Origin: Hyphomicrobium sp. CS1BSMeth3
GTDB taxonomy: Bacteria > Pseudomonadota > Alphaproteobacteria > Rhizobiales > Hyphomicrobiaceae
Assembly (NCBI RefSeq): GCF_900117415.1
Contig: NZ_FPEI01000006.1
Span: 434,001-498,000, forward strand
DNA: 64,000 nucleotides
Direction: 5' to 3'
A program made the translations under genes and the position numbers. This document shows, one piece after another, positions 26,973 to 35,398 of this stretch (positions within the stretch are counted from its first letter, which is position 1; every line of letters starts with the position of its first letter). The notes under the pieces were generated by a model. It saw only the letters and a program-made list of their open reading frames with translations, was not told where the DNA came from and did not search any database.

Positions 26973-27671
26973 TTAAAGGTATGCGGCCTGCACCGTATCT
27001 GAGCTGCGCAGCTCGGCGGCCGTTCCCGCGAGCGTGATGCTTCCGGTCTCCATGACGTATCCGCTCTGGGCCACATCGAGCGCCAGATTGACATTCTGCT
27101 CGATGACGACGATGGACGTGCCTTCTGCACTGATCCTTCGCACGATATCGAAAATTTCCTCGACGATCCGAGGAGCGAGGCCGAGCGAGGGCTCATCCAG
27201 CAAGAGATACGAAGGGCGGGACATCAAGGCCCGGGCAATAGCCAGCATCTGCTGCTCGCCGCCCGACAGCGTGCGCGCGGGCTGGCGGACGCGCTCGCGC
27301 AAACGCGGGAACACATCAAGCAGGCGCTCGAAGTCCTCGCGCATGTCTGCCTGGCCGCGCCGCAAATAGCCGCCAAGGAGCAGGTTGTCGGCCACGCTCA
27401 TCGACTTGAAAAGCTCTCTTTGCTCGGCGACGAGCGCAACGCCGCTCTTGAGAGTTCGGTCCGCGGACTCGTTGGTAAGAGGCTTTCCATCGAGCTCTAT
27501 TGTGCCCGACGAGCGTCCTATCAGGCCGACGATCGCCTTCAACAGCGTCGACTTGCCGGCACCATTCGCGCCGAGGATGGCCACGACAGATCCTGCGGGC
27601 ACATCGAGGTCGATCCCGTTCAGGACATTCTTGTGACCGTAGCCGGCGCTGAGATCACGAATGCGAAGCAT
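26973..27671 (-). CDS. Liv-type ABC transporter ATP-binding protein (LivF-like)
   Basis: The 232-residue ATPase has Walker A GANGAGKST, signature LSGGEQQMLAIARAL, Walker B YLLLDEPSLGLAP and VIEQN, all typical of LivF. It is the last gene of an eight-gene operon beginning at 33968 and overlaps the LivG-like gene by 17 bases. It faces the fused transporter gene end to end, 88 bp apart. Confidence 0.9.
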   Translation of the reverse strand: MLRIRDLSAGYGHKNVLNGIDLDVPAGSVVAILGANGAGKSTLLKAIVGLIGRSSGTIELDGKPLTNESADRTLKSGVALVAEQRELFKSMSVADNLLLGGYLRRGQADMREDFERLLDVFPRLRERVRQPARTLSGGEQQMLAIARALMSRPSYLLLDEPSLGLAPRIVEEIFDIVRRISAEGTSIVVIEQNVNLALDVAQSGYVMETGSITLAGTAAELRSSDTVQAAYL

Positions 27672-28443
27672 GGGCCGCCTTCTCGCCGAGATAAGCCTTG
27701 ATGACCTCTGGTGAACTGCGGACCTCTTGCGGCGAGCCTTCCGCGATCTTGCGTCCGAAGTTCAGCACCGTGATGTGATCCGAAATGGCCATAACGAGCG
27801 CCATGACATGGTCGATGACGAGGATCGTCAGTCCCAGGTTGGCACGCAGATCGAGCAGTATGCTATTCAACTCGTCGATTTCGGCTGACCGCAATCCTGC
27901 GGCAGGCTCGTCGAGAAGCAGCAGGCGAGGGCGCGTAGCGAGTGCACGGGCGATCTCGAGGCGGCGCTGCTTTCCGAACGGCAATGCTGCAGCTTCGACA
28001 TCCGTATCATTGCCGAGGCCGACCAGCTCCAGAAGACGGCGAGCCTCGGCGCGGATGGCCTGCTCGGTGCGCCAATAGGCCGGGCCATGCATGGCGCTGC
28101 TGAGGTAGCTGCCGCACATATGTCTGTCCGCGCCGATCATCACGTTCTCGAGCGCGGACATCTCACCAAACAGCTCGGTGTTCTGAAAAGTTCTCGCAAT
28201 GCCCAGGCGGGAGATTGCGTGCGGCGCGCGCCCATCGATGCGCGCGCCGTCATAGTCGACGCGGCCGCTCGTTGCGCCATAGATGCCCGTGGCGACGTTG
28301 ATGAGCGTGCTCTTTCCCGCGCCATTCGGGCCGATCACCGCTTGTATGGATCGTGGCGCTATGTCGAGTGAGACGTCGTCGAGCGCGACCAGGCCCCCAA
28401 AGCGCACCGTCAGGTTCTGAATGGTGAGCAGCGCAGAGGTCAT
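27655..28443 (-). CDS. Liv-type ABC transporter ATP-binding protein (LivG-like)
   Basis: The 262-residue ATPase has Walker A GPNGAGKST, LivG-type GIARTFQNTELFGEMSALEN, LPFGKQRRLEIARAL as signature (SGG replaced by FGK, usual in LivG) and Walker B LLLLDEPAAGL. It ends with the LivG-type tail ...VIKAYLGEKA. It overlaps the LivM-like gene by four bases. Confidence 0.9.
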   Translation of the reverse strand: MTSALLTIQNLTVRFGGLVALDDVSLDIAPRSIQAVIGPNGAGKSTLINVATGIYGATSGRVDYDGARIDGRAPHAISRLGIARTFQNTELFGEMSALENVMIGADRHMCGSYLSSAMHGPAYWRTEQAIRAEARRLLELVGLGNDTDVEAAALPFGKQRRLEIARALATRPRLLLLDEPAAGLRSAEIDELNSILLDLRANLGLTILVIDHVMALVMAISDHITVLNFGRKIAEGSPQEVRSSPEVIKAYLGEKAAHASHS

Positions 28444-29390
28444 GCGGCACCTCTTTGCTGCTTCCCACCGACGATGCGCAGCAGATCGGATGCCAAGCTC
28501 ACCAAGCCGTTCGGCCTCAGCACGATGAACACAAGCAGCAGCAGTGCGAAGACGAGGCCGAGGTAGGTCTGGAATGCCTGCAGGAACTCGGGAACGAGCA
28601 CGAAGACAGCGCTTCCAACTATGGCGCCGAGCGGGGACTGCATGCCGCCGACGACCGCAACTGCAAGGTAATAGACGGCTTGTGTAATGCCGAACTGGGA
28701 TGGGTCGAGGTAGGTCGACAAAAGACCCAGCAATCCGCCGCCGATCGCGCCAAGAAAGCCGCTGGCTGCAAATGCGGCGGACTTGTGCGCAAGAACGTCG
28801 ATGCCCATGGCGGCGGCGGCAGTCTCGCTCTGACGAATGGCGGCGAAGGCACGCCCCACTGGCGAATGGATCAGATTGTGAACGGCGAGGAACAGCACGC
28901 CCACGACAGGAAGAACGACGTAGTAAAGCGTCCCGCCGCTAGCGAACGTTTTCCCTGAGATCTCGAGCGTCGGCATCTGCATGCCGACGGCGCCGCCGGT
29001 CACCGCATCCGAATGAATGAAGGCGAGCTGAACGATCGCCGTGAACGCCATCGTCGCCAGTGCCAGATAGTGCCCCGAGACGCGCAATGTGAGCTGTCCC
29101 AGTGCATAACCGACGGCTCCCACAACGACAGCGGTGATCATGATGCCGGCCCAGACAGGCACACCATAACGCGCGGCGAGAATGGCCGGTCCATAACCGC
29201 CAAGGCCGACGAAGGCGGCCTGAGCCAGGGAAATTTGGCCAGCGATCCCGGTGACGACCACGATGCCGAGAACGACAAGCGCCGTCGCAGCGATCAAACA
29301 CACCTGAAAGAGTTGAAACTCGGCGAGGAAGTGCGGCGCGGCGAAGAAAATCACCAGGACGACGGCACCAAAGAGAAGCCGTACGGTCAT
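28440..29390 (-). CDS. Liv-type ABC transporter permease (LivM-like)
   Basis: The 316-residue permease has about nine to ten helices with GIAGQISLAQAAFVGLGGYG and GAVGYALGQLTLRVSGHYLALATMAF, the LivM pattern. It pairs with the LivH-like protein encoded 4 bases upstream of it in the operon. Confidence 0.9.
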   Translation of the reverse strand: MTVRLLFGAVVLVIFFAAPHFLAEFQLFQVCLIAATALVVLGIVVVTGIAGQISLAQAAFVGLGGYGPAILAARYGVPVWAGIMITAVVVGAVGYALGQLTLRVSGHYLALATMAFTAIVQLAFIHSDAVTGGAVGMQMPTLEISGKTFASGGTLYYVVLPVVGVLFLAVHNLIHSPVGRAFAAIRQSETAAAAMGIDVLAHKSAAFAASGFLGAIGGGLLGLLSTYLDPSQFGITQAVYYLAVAVVGGMQSPLGAIVGSAVFVLVPEFLQAFQTYLGLVFALLLLVFIVLRPNGLVSLASDLLRIVGGKQQRGAA

Positions 29391-29394
29391 CGCT

Positions 29395-30261
29395 TTACAC
29401 CTTCTTCAGCGTCAGCTCGCCGAACAGACCCTGCGGCCGCACGAGTATGACGGCAATCAGGATCGCATAGCTGATCATGTCCTTGAGGGCGCTCGACACG
29501 TACGTCCCAGCCAGGGCTTCGAGGATTCCGAGCGCGATGCCGCCGGCTACCGCACCTGGCAGGCTGTTGAAGCCACCGAGCACGGCCGCCGTGAAGCCTT
29601 TGATGCCGATGAGGCCCATGTCTGGGGACAAGGTCAAAAGCGGTGCGACCAGGATACCAGCAACTGTCGCGAGGACGGAGGCGAGGATCCAGATCAAGAG
29701 GAACACCGTCGAAACGTGCACGCCGACCAGACTTGCGCCGGTGCTGTTCTCACAGGCTGCGAGGATTGCCTTCCCGTAGATCGTGCGATCGAAGATCAGG
29801 TAGAGCGCAACGAGCACGGCAATGGCGACGCCGACGATCGCAAGATTGGCAGGCACGATGAGAACGCCACCGACCGGGACCGATGTGGATGAAAGCAGGA
29901 ACGGGAAGGGCCAGGCATTCGGCCCCATGTAGCTGCGCAGAAACTCTCGCAGCACCGTGCCAAGCGCGAGACTTGCGATAATGCGCGCAAGCAATGAGGC
30001 GTTCCTGAGCGGCCACATGAAGGCCAGATAGATGATGGCGCCGAGCAGGACAGAAGCGACCAACGCTCCCGCGACCGCGACGTCGAAGCGGAGGCCGATG
30101 AACGCCTGGCCGATCAGAACGAGATACGCACCGAAGGTGACTTGATCACCATAGCCGAAATGCACGACGCCCGTGCCCTTGTGAATGAGCACGAAGCCGA
30201 GCGCGATCAGCGCATAGACCGCTCCCGCCGTGATCGAGCTGACAAGGACTTGGGCGAGCAT
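29395..30261 (-). CDS. Liv-type ABC transporter permease (LivH-like)
   Basis: The 288-residue permease has GAVYALIALGFVLIHKGTGVVHFGYGDQ at the N-terminus and GGFNSLPGAVAGGIALGILEAL near the C-terminus, as in LivH. It lies 6 bases after the Rid-family gene, so transport and metabolic genes are in one transcript. Confidence 0.9.
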   Translation of the reverse strand: MLAQVLVSSITAGAVYALIALGFVLIHKGTGVVHFGYGDQVTFGAYLVLIGQAFIGLRFDVAVAGALVASVLLGAIIYLAFMWPLRNASLLARIIASLALGTVLREFLRSYMGPNAWPFPFLLSSTSVPVGGVLIVPANLAIVGVAIAVLVALYLIFDRTIYGKAILAACENSTGASLVGVHVSTVFLLIWILASVLATVAGILVAPLLTLSPDMGLIGIKGFTAAVLGGFNSLPGAVAGGIALGILEALAGTYVSSALKDMISYAILIAVILVRPQGLFGELTLKKV

Positions 30262-30267
30262 GGGGCC

Positions 30268-30657
30268 TCAGAGCGCAGCGATGGCTTTGATTTCGATCAG
30301 CGCGCCCTCGCGTACGAGCCCGCTGACGACGACGCCGGTCGCCGCCGGCCATGGTGGCCCCTTGAAGAGCTCCCGGCGGACCTGGGCGGTTTTCTTGTAG
30401 TCCTCCAGCGAGAGGACGTAGTCCGTGGTCTCGACGATATTGGCGAGGCTGCCACCGACGCTTTCGAGAATGACGGCGAATTTCTCGAAGATGTATCGGG
30501 TCTGCCCGGCGATATCGCCCGGTGCCACGATGTTGCCGTTTGCGTCGCCCGCGGTGCTGCCGGACAGGAAGACGAGGTTGCCCACCCGCACGGCCGGCGA
30601 GAACGTCATGCGCTCGGGCCAATTGGGATTGGGGATGATCGGTTCATAAACGGCCAT
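30268..30657 (-). CDS. Rid-family (YjgF/YER057c/UK114) protein
   Basis: The 129-residue protein has the Rid fold pattern: FSPAVRVGNLVFLSGSTAGD, IFEKFAVILESVGGSLANIV and the C-terminal IEIKAIAAL. True RidA enzymes, which remove 2-aminoacrylate and other imines, carry an arginine in an ARS-type motif near residue 105. Here that stretch reads WPAATGVVVSG, without the arginine, so RidA-type deaminase activity is doubtful. It probably has a pathway-specific role with the ligase and MaoC protein of the operon. Confidence 0.85.
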   Translation of the reverse strand: MAVYEPIIPNPNWPERMTFSPAVRVGNLVFLSGSTAGDANGNIVAPGDIAGQTRYIFEKFAVILESVGGSLANIVETTDYVLSLEDYKKTAQVRRELFKGPPWPAATGVVVSGLVREGALIEIKAIAAL

Positions 30658-30668
30658 TGGGCTCCTCC

Positions 30669-32309
30669 TCAGTCGCGCTCTCGAAGCATGAAGCGTTGGA
30701 TCTTGCCGGTCTCGGTCTTGGGCAGGCTTGCCACGTACACGATCTCTCGCGGGTACTGATAGCGGCCGAGCGTATCGCGCACGAGCTCGACCAGCTCTTT
30801 TGAAAGGCTGTCAGAGCCTGAGAAACCGGGGCGCAGGACAATCCACGCCTTGACGATCTCTCCGCGCAACTCGTCGGGCTTGCCGACGACAGCGGCCTCG
30901 GCCACCGCAGGATGTCTCAGCAGCGCGCTTTCCACCTCGAAGGGACCAATGCGATAGCCGGCGCTCTTGATCATGTCGCCCGCACGCCCCTCGAACCAGA
31001 AGTAGCCGTCATGATCGCGCCGCGCCAGATCGCCCGTCACGATCCAGCCATTGCGCATCAGGTCCTGCGACGCTGCGGGATCTTCCCAATAGCTCAGCCA
31101 ATAGCGGTTGTTTGCCGTGGACCTGCTTGCGAGCAGCCCGATTGCGCCGCTCTGCAGGGTATTGCCGGCCTCATCGACGATTGCCATTTGGTAGCCCGGC
31201 GATGGCAAGCCCATCGAGCCCGCCTTCACCTCCATGTCGAGCGCATTGTAATTGCCGATAGGCAGAGCGAGCTCCGTCGCGCCGAAGTGATCCATTGGCG
31301 TGATGTCCCATGCGTTCCGGAAGAACTCGACGACTTTGGCGTTCAACGGCTCTCCGCAACTCGAGATGGCCCGCAGCCGTGAGCGCGACGGCCGCACCTG
31401 CTCCTCTCCGAGGGCCATCAAGCCGCGCAGAAGTGTTGGTGTCGTCGCGAGGTTCGTGACGCCGTAGCGCTCGAGAATGGAGAGGCTAAGCTCCGGCGTC
31501 GGGTTCGGCTGAAGAGAAACGAGCGTCGCGCCGCGCGCGAGCGCGCCCAGGTAGCAGACGAATCCATAGCCCCAGCCAGGATCTCCTGTCGGCCAGAGCA
31601 CATCTTCCTCGCTCAAGTCGAGGCCGTAGATGATGTACGGCCATACGGCAGCGAGGAAATTGACGGCGATGGCGCCGCCTTTGGGTTGTCCGGTGGAACC
31701 TGACGTATAGATCAACGCAGCGATTTCTTCGCGGTCGCGGAGCGGCGGTTCGAATGTCGCGTCCTCCCGCGAGATCAGCTCGCTGTAGTCGAGATCGTCG
31801 GAGACGGGAGCGCTGTCTACGTGAACACAGACGACCGTCGTATCGACACCTGCGGGAATCTGATCGCGCACAAGCTCATGCGTGACGACGACGCGCGCCT
31901 TGCTGTGCTTGAGACGAAACCTGATGGCGTCCGGACCAAAGCCGGTGAACATCGGAACATAGATGGCGCCGGCCTTCAGAGCGCCAATGATCACCACCAG
32001 CGTCTCGGGCACGCGCGGCATGAGCCCGGCCACGCGGTCGCCAGGCTTTACGCCGAGGCGCCGCAGCGCCGCGGCAAAACGATTGCTCGCTTCCGAGAGG
32101 TCGCGATAGCTGAGCCTCTGCTCCCGGCCATCGCTGCCGATCCAGATCAGGGCCGTACGATTGCTGTCGGCATGGCGATCGACGATCGCCTCGCCGATTG
32201 AAACGCGAGCGGCGTCGCCCCATCCGAGCGCCGCGCGCACGTCTCGCCAGTCGAAGGCCGCAGCGGCTTCCGTGTAGGACTTACGCGCCACGCTCGACGC
32301 CCTCTGCAT
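30669..32309 (-). CDS. AMP-dependent acyl-CoA synthetase/ligase
   Basis: The 546-residue adenylate-forming enzyme carries the P-loop YTSGSTGQPKGG, the A5 motif DHFGATEL, the hinge region TGDLARRDHDGYFWFEGR and the C-terminal lysine in LPKTETGKIQR. It should activate a carboxylic acid as acyl-AMP and then acyl-CoA. The set-up with a Liv-type transporter and an IclR regulator suggests an aromatic or other hydrophobic acid, but medium-chain acids are equally possible. The ATG at 32309 overlaps the MaoC gene by 29 bases; a GTG at 32291 with AGAGGG upstream is an equally good start. Confidence 0.87.
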   Translation of the reverse strand: MQRASSVARKSYTEAAAAFDWRDVRAALGWGDAARVSIGEAIVDRHADSNRTALIWIGSDGREQRLSYRDLSEASNRFAAALRRLGVKPGDRVAGLMPRVPETLVVIIGALKAGAIYVPMFTGFGPDAIRFRLKHSKARVVVTHELVRDQIPAGVDTTVVCVHVDSAPVSDDLDYSELISREDATFEPPLRDREEIAALIYTSGSTGQPKGGAIAVNFLAAVWPYIIYGLDLSEEDVLWPTGDPGWGYGFVCYLGALARGATLVSLQPNPTPELSLSILERYGVTNLATTPTLLRGLMALGEEQVRPSRSRLRAISSCGEPLNAKVVEFFRNAWDITPMDHFGATELALPIGNYNALDMEVKAGSMGLPSPGYQMAIVDEAGNTLQSGAIGLLASRSTANNRYWLSYWEDPAASQDLMRNGWIVTGDLARRDHDGYFWFEGRAGDMIKSAGYRIGPFEVESALLRHPAVAEAAVVGKPDELRGEIVKAWIVLRPGFSGSDSLSKELVELVRDTLGRYQYPREIVYVASLPKTETGKIQRFMLRERD

Positions 32310-32769
32310 CTTCCGGTTGGCACCGAAGCAAATAGGCGTGCTCGCCATCGAGGACGACCTCGTCATCGCCTTTCACGAGCGTCACCCTCATGCGAACCAG
32401 CGCCATATTGCGATTTGCCCTGCGTTCGATGGCGATGATCTCGAACCGGCTCGATACCGTGTCGCCGACAAAAACCGGCTTCATGAAGCGGCACTTCTGC
32501 TCCGCGAAGGCGACCATTGCGTCCTGCAGGCGGCGCGACATGGCGGTTGCTCCCATGGCCGTCATCGCCATCAAGAGCAGGCCGTGCGCGAGCCGCTTGC
32601 CGAAGCGCGTCTTGGCTGCGAACGCGTCATCATAGTGGATGGGATGATCATCCCCGGTGAGGCGGGCAAAGGCTGAGAACGCATCGTCGCCAATGACCCG
32701 ATCCTCACCGCGGAAGGTCTGTCCAATCACCAGATCATCGGCAAAGAGCTGGTGCTCGGCGCCGCTCAT
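32281..32769 (-). CDS. MaoC-like (hot-dog fold) enoyl-CoA hydratase/dehydratase
   Basis: The 162-residue protein has the hydratase motif region FARLTGDDHPIHYDDAFA, where the Asp and His match the catalytic pair of R-specific hydratases although the usual Asn is His, and GLLLMAMTA after it. It is likely to hydrate an unsaturated acyl-CoA formed after the ligase. The start overlaps the binding-protein stop by four bases. Confidence 0.85.
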   Translation of the reverse strand: MSGAEHQLFADDLVIGQTFRGEDRVIGDDAFSAFARLTGDDHPIHYDDAFAAKTRFGKRLAHGLLLMAMTAMGATAMSRRLQDAMVAFAEQKCRFMKPVFVGDTVSSRFEIIAIERRANRNMALVRMRVTLVKGDDEVVLDGEHAYLLRCQPEDAEGVERGA

Positions 32770-33968
32770 TTGCTGGCACTCTTGTCCTGAACCACCGCAG
32801 GAAGGAGCTTGCGGCTGAGGTCGCTCTGCACTTCCACGATCCTCGCAGCAACATTCCCTTCACGACGCTCCGCGGAGAAGGTCGTCGGCAGCGTCAGGCC
32901 GGTCTGGAAATCCTTGAGGCCTTCGAGCGCCTTGATGAAGCTCTCCTGGGTCGGCTTGTCGCCCGCGCGCTTCAGCGCATCGACAAAGGCGAGCCCACCG
33001 CCATAGGCAAGGACGTCACCAAGGTCCGGACGGCCCTGGCGCGCAAGATCCGGGAAGCGCTTCTCGAAAGCTGCGCGGAATTTCACGGCCGCGGGATCGT
33101 TACCCTCGGGCAGCACCTGCAGCGTGACGATGTTCTGCGTGCCCGCTGCGGCCTCGCCGACGATCTCCGGATACTTCCGGCTGCCCGCCGAGTTGGCACC
33201 CATGATCTTGGCTTTCAGCCCGAGCTGCTTGGCCTGGCGCGTGATGATCGCCGAGGGATTTGGATAGCCGTAGATGATCAGGACGTCCGGCTCGGCCTTG
33301 ATCGTGCGCGTGAGCTGGGCGGTGAAGTCGGTGTCTGTAAGATTGAAGACCTCCTCGTTGGCAAGAGCGACATTGAGCTCCTTCAGGCGAGCGACGACGG
33401 CCTCGCCGCCCCGCTTGCCATACTCGTCGGTCTGGCGGATCAGCGAGATCTTCTTCGCCTTGAGATGCTCGATCACATAGTCCGCGATCGCGATGCCCTG
33501 CTGCCGATCATTCATCGGGCCGGTGCGGAAGACCGTGCGGATGGGCGGCTCCGTAACCGCAGGTGTCGAGAAGACCGAGATGAATACGGGCGTTTTGCTC
33601 GCCTTGAAACTCGGGATCAGCGCTTGGCCGACGGCGCTCGCGCCCGGGCCGAAGATCGCGAAGACCTTCTCCTGATCGACGAGCCTCTTGAACGCTGCAA
33701 TGCCTTTTGGCGGAGAGGACTCATCATCGAGTGAGACCCACTCGATCTGACGACCATTGATGCCGCCTGCCGCGTTGGCCTCCTCGAAGGCGATTGTCGC
33801 GCCGGCGAGATTGCCCGTGCCGAAGATCGCGAGCGGCCCGGTGAGGCTGCCAAGTATTCCGATCTTTATGGACTTGTCGCTCACCCCAGGCTCTTGCGCG
33901 CTGAGGGGGGCTGCGCTGAGCGCCACCGCAGCTAGTGCGCTGGCTATGGCCGTTTTGAAACTCGACAT
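32766..33968 (-). CDS. Liv-type ABC transporter binding protein (operon with acyl-CoA ligase)
   Basis: The 400-residue protein has a Sec signal peptide (MSSFKTAIASALAAVALSAA, cleavage near LSAQE) and a type I binding fold with IKIGILGSLTGPLAIFGTGN and EEANAAGGINGRQIEW. Its ligand is probably the acid that the operon's ligase activates. It is the first gene of SBP-maoC-ligase-rid-livHMGF. GGGAAGG and GGAGG precede the ATG. A 168-bp gap with a perfect palindrome separates it from the divergent IclR gene. Confidence 0.88.
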   Translation of the reverse strand: MSSFKTAIASALAAVALSAAPLSAQEPGVSDKSIKIGILGSLTGPLAIFGTGNLAGATIAFEEANAAGGINGRQIEWVSLDDESSPPKGIAAFKRLVDQEKVFAIFGPGASAVGQALIPSFKASKTPVFISVFSTPAVTEPPIRTVFRTGPMNDRQQGIAIADYVIEHLKAKKISLIRQTDEYGKRGGEAVVARLKELNVALANEEVFNLTDTDFTAQLTRTIKAEPDVLIIYGYPNPSAIITRQAKQLGLKAKIMGANSAGSRKYPEIVGEAAAGTQNIVTLQVLPEGNDPAAVKFRAAFEKRFPDLARQGRPDLGDVLAYGGGLAFVDALKRAGDKPTQESFIKALEGLKDFQTGLTLPTTFSAERREGNVAARIVEVQSDLSRKLLPAVVQDKSASK

Positions 33969-34026
33969 CCTCCACACCTTCCCTTTTTCGAGACCGCACA
34001 CACTAAGAATGCTCATGCGACTTGCA

Positions 34027-34043
34027 TTTCCGAAAATCGGAAA
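34027..34043. promoter_or_regulatory. IclR-type operator in the divergent promoter region
   Basis: TTTCCGA-AAA-TCGGAAA is a perfect 17-bp inverted repeat, 59 bases before the binding-protein start and 94 before the IclR start. A related half site, ATTTTCG, follows at 34053-34059. IclR proteins bind short palindromes with a TTCCG/CGGAA look, so this is the likely site for the adjacent regulator. Confidence 0.6.
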
Positions 34044-34136
34044 CTATTACTGATTTTCGACAATCGTATTGAGCGCGAGGGCTGCCTGTCAATGGCAGAT
34101 CTCGCGCAATGCGCTCAATTCGGAGGCAGAGGTTCA

Positions 34137-34961
34137 ATGGAAGACGGCAAGAGCGCACCGCTCGAGCGCTACCTCGCTGTGCTCGAGGCGGTGGCGACTG
34201 CATCAAAGGCGCTCAGCCTGTCGGAGATCGCCGAGCGCTGCGCGTTGCCCGTCGGGTCGACGCATCGACTGCTTCAGAATCTTCAGGGCTCAGGCCTGGT
34301 GACGACGGATGGCACGAGGCGCAAGGACTACCGTCTGGGCGAGCGCCTTCTTCGCCTTCTGCACGCGGGCTCTGATGATGCCTGGCTGAAAATCTCCGTT
34401 CAGCCGGTCCTGGATGCGCTGGCGAATGAATTCGGCGAAACGTGCTTCGTCACGCGCCTCGTCGGGCATCAGGTCATATCGCTCGCGTGGGCTGTGCCGA
34501 CGTCCGGTTTGCAGGGCTATGTATTTCCGGGGCACATCATGCCTCCTCACGCCGCTGCATCGGCCAAGGCGATCTTGGCATTTCAGCCGAAAAGTGTGGT
34601 CGACAAGGCTCTCGACGTCGTTCTTCCAAAGCTCACGCCAAGAACGAAGGTTACGCGGACGAGCATTGATCGCGAGCACGCGCGTGTGCGCGCATCTGGT
34701 TACGCAACGTGTCTCAACGAGATGGAACCGGGCGTCGGGGCTCTCGCCATTCCCATCGAGGTGCCCGAGGTGGGAGTCATGTACAGCCTCGGCGTATCCA
34801 GTCTTATCGATCGTCTGAACCGACGCTCTCTCGAGGTGACCATCGAGAGAATGCGGATTGCCGCGGATGGCCTGTCGCCCGCGCTCGGCGATCTATCGTC
34901 GAGGTCTCCGATGCGCCCGCCTCCGCGGAGGTCGCCGGGCGCATATTCTGCGAAGGGATGA
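34137..34961 (+). CDS. IclR family transcriptional regulator
   Basis: The 274-residue protein has an N-terminal winged helix (about 8-70) with LSLSEIAERCALPVGSTHRL and LQNLQGSGLV, and a C-terminal IclR effector domain (about 85-250) with MPPHAAASAKAILAF and GYATCLNEMEPGVGALAIPI. The start at 34137 has AGAGG five bases upstream; an ATG at 34092 is also in frame. It likely controls the divergent transport and catabolic operon, with the transported acid or its CoA ester as signal. Confidence 0.9.
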   Translation: MEDGKSAPLERYLAVLEAVATASKALSLSEIAERCALPVGSTHRLLQNLQGSGLVTTDGTRRKDYRLGERLLRLLHAGSDDAWLKISVQPVLDALANEFGETCFVTRLVGHQVISLAWAVPTSGLQGYVFPGHIMPPHAAASAKAILAFQPKSVVDKALDVVLPKLTPRTKVTRTSIDREHARVRASGYATCLNEMEPGVGALAIPIEVPEVGVMYSLGVSSLIDRLNRRSLEVTIERMRIAADGLSPALGDLSSRSPMRPPPRRSPGAYSAKG

Positions 34962-35398
34962 GGTCAGCGGTCAAAGCGGCTGACGTGGCGAGCCAATAGC
35001 AGTCCATTGGTTCTCTCTGGTCGGGACAGTGCCAGTGGTCCGCGGATGCTGTCTTGGCCGTCCTGAAAGCGGCGGCGATTTTGTTGCTGTTGGCGGCTCC
35101 GTCGCGGCAGCTTCAGCGTTGGCGTCAGAAGTTGATGTTCTGGGCGGGCCTTGCCGCGTGCCCGTCGATTTCCAGAAAAGCTGACAATCGCGTCCGGCGC
35201 GCCGAGGCGGCGCTGCTATCGCCGCTGCGCGCCTGAGGCATCAGCCAGCGGTCAGCGGTCGGAAATGGTGGTAGCTGGAATTGCCTCCAAACGTGCATAG
35301 GAGGGCCACCATAGGCGAATTTCAGGTCTCATGGCGTTGACAGAGGCCAATTAGTGGTATTCTTTACTGCTACCAATTAACCGCTGGAGCTGTCCAAG
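34962..35398. other. Intergenic region upstream of the PrpD/PrpF/ComA-like operon
   Basis: These 437 bases hold no convincing gene; a 60-codon frame at 35054 has no ribosome-binding site or recognisable product. The last 60 bases contain the probable operon promoter, listed separately. Confidence 0.5.
35337..35380 (+). promoter_or_regulatory. Probable promoter and operator of the nine-gene catabolic operon
   Basis: TTGACA at 35337-35342 and TATTCT at 35358-35363 are spaced 15 bases apart, rather short. An imperfect inverted repeat, TTAGTGGTA (35351-35359) and TACCAATTAA (35371-35380), brackets the -10. A protein bound there, perhaps the TrmB-type regulator of the operon, would block transcription. 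The first gene starts 19 bases downstream. Confidence 0.4.

Noticed and set aside
35054-35236. Sixty-codon frame before the nine-gene operon.
   Set aside because: No ribosome-binding site, composition of non-coding DNA, no recognisable product.
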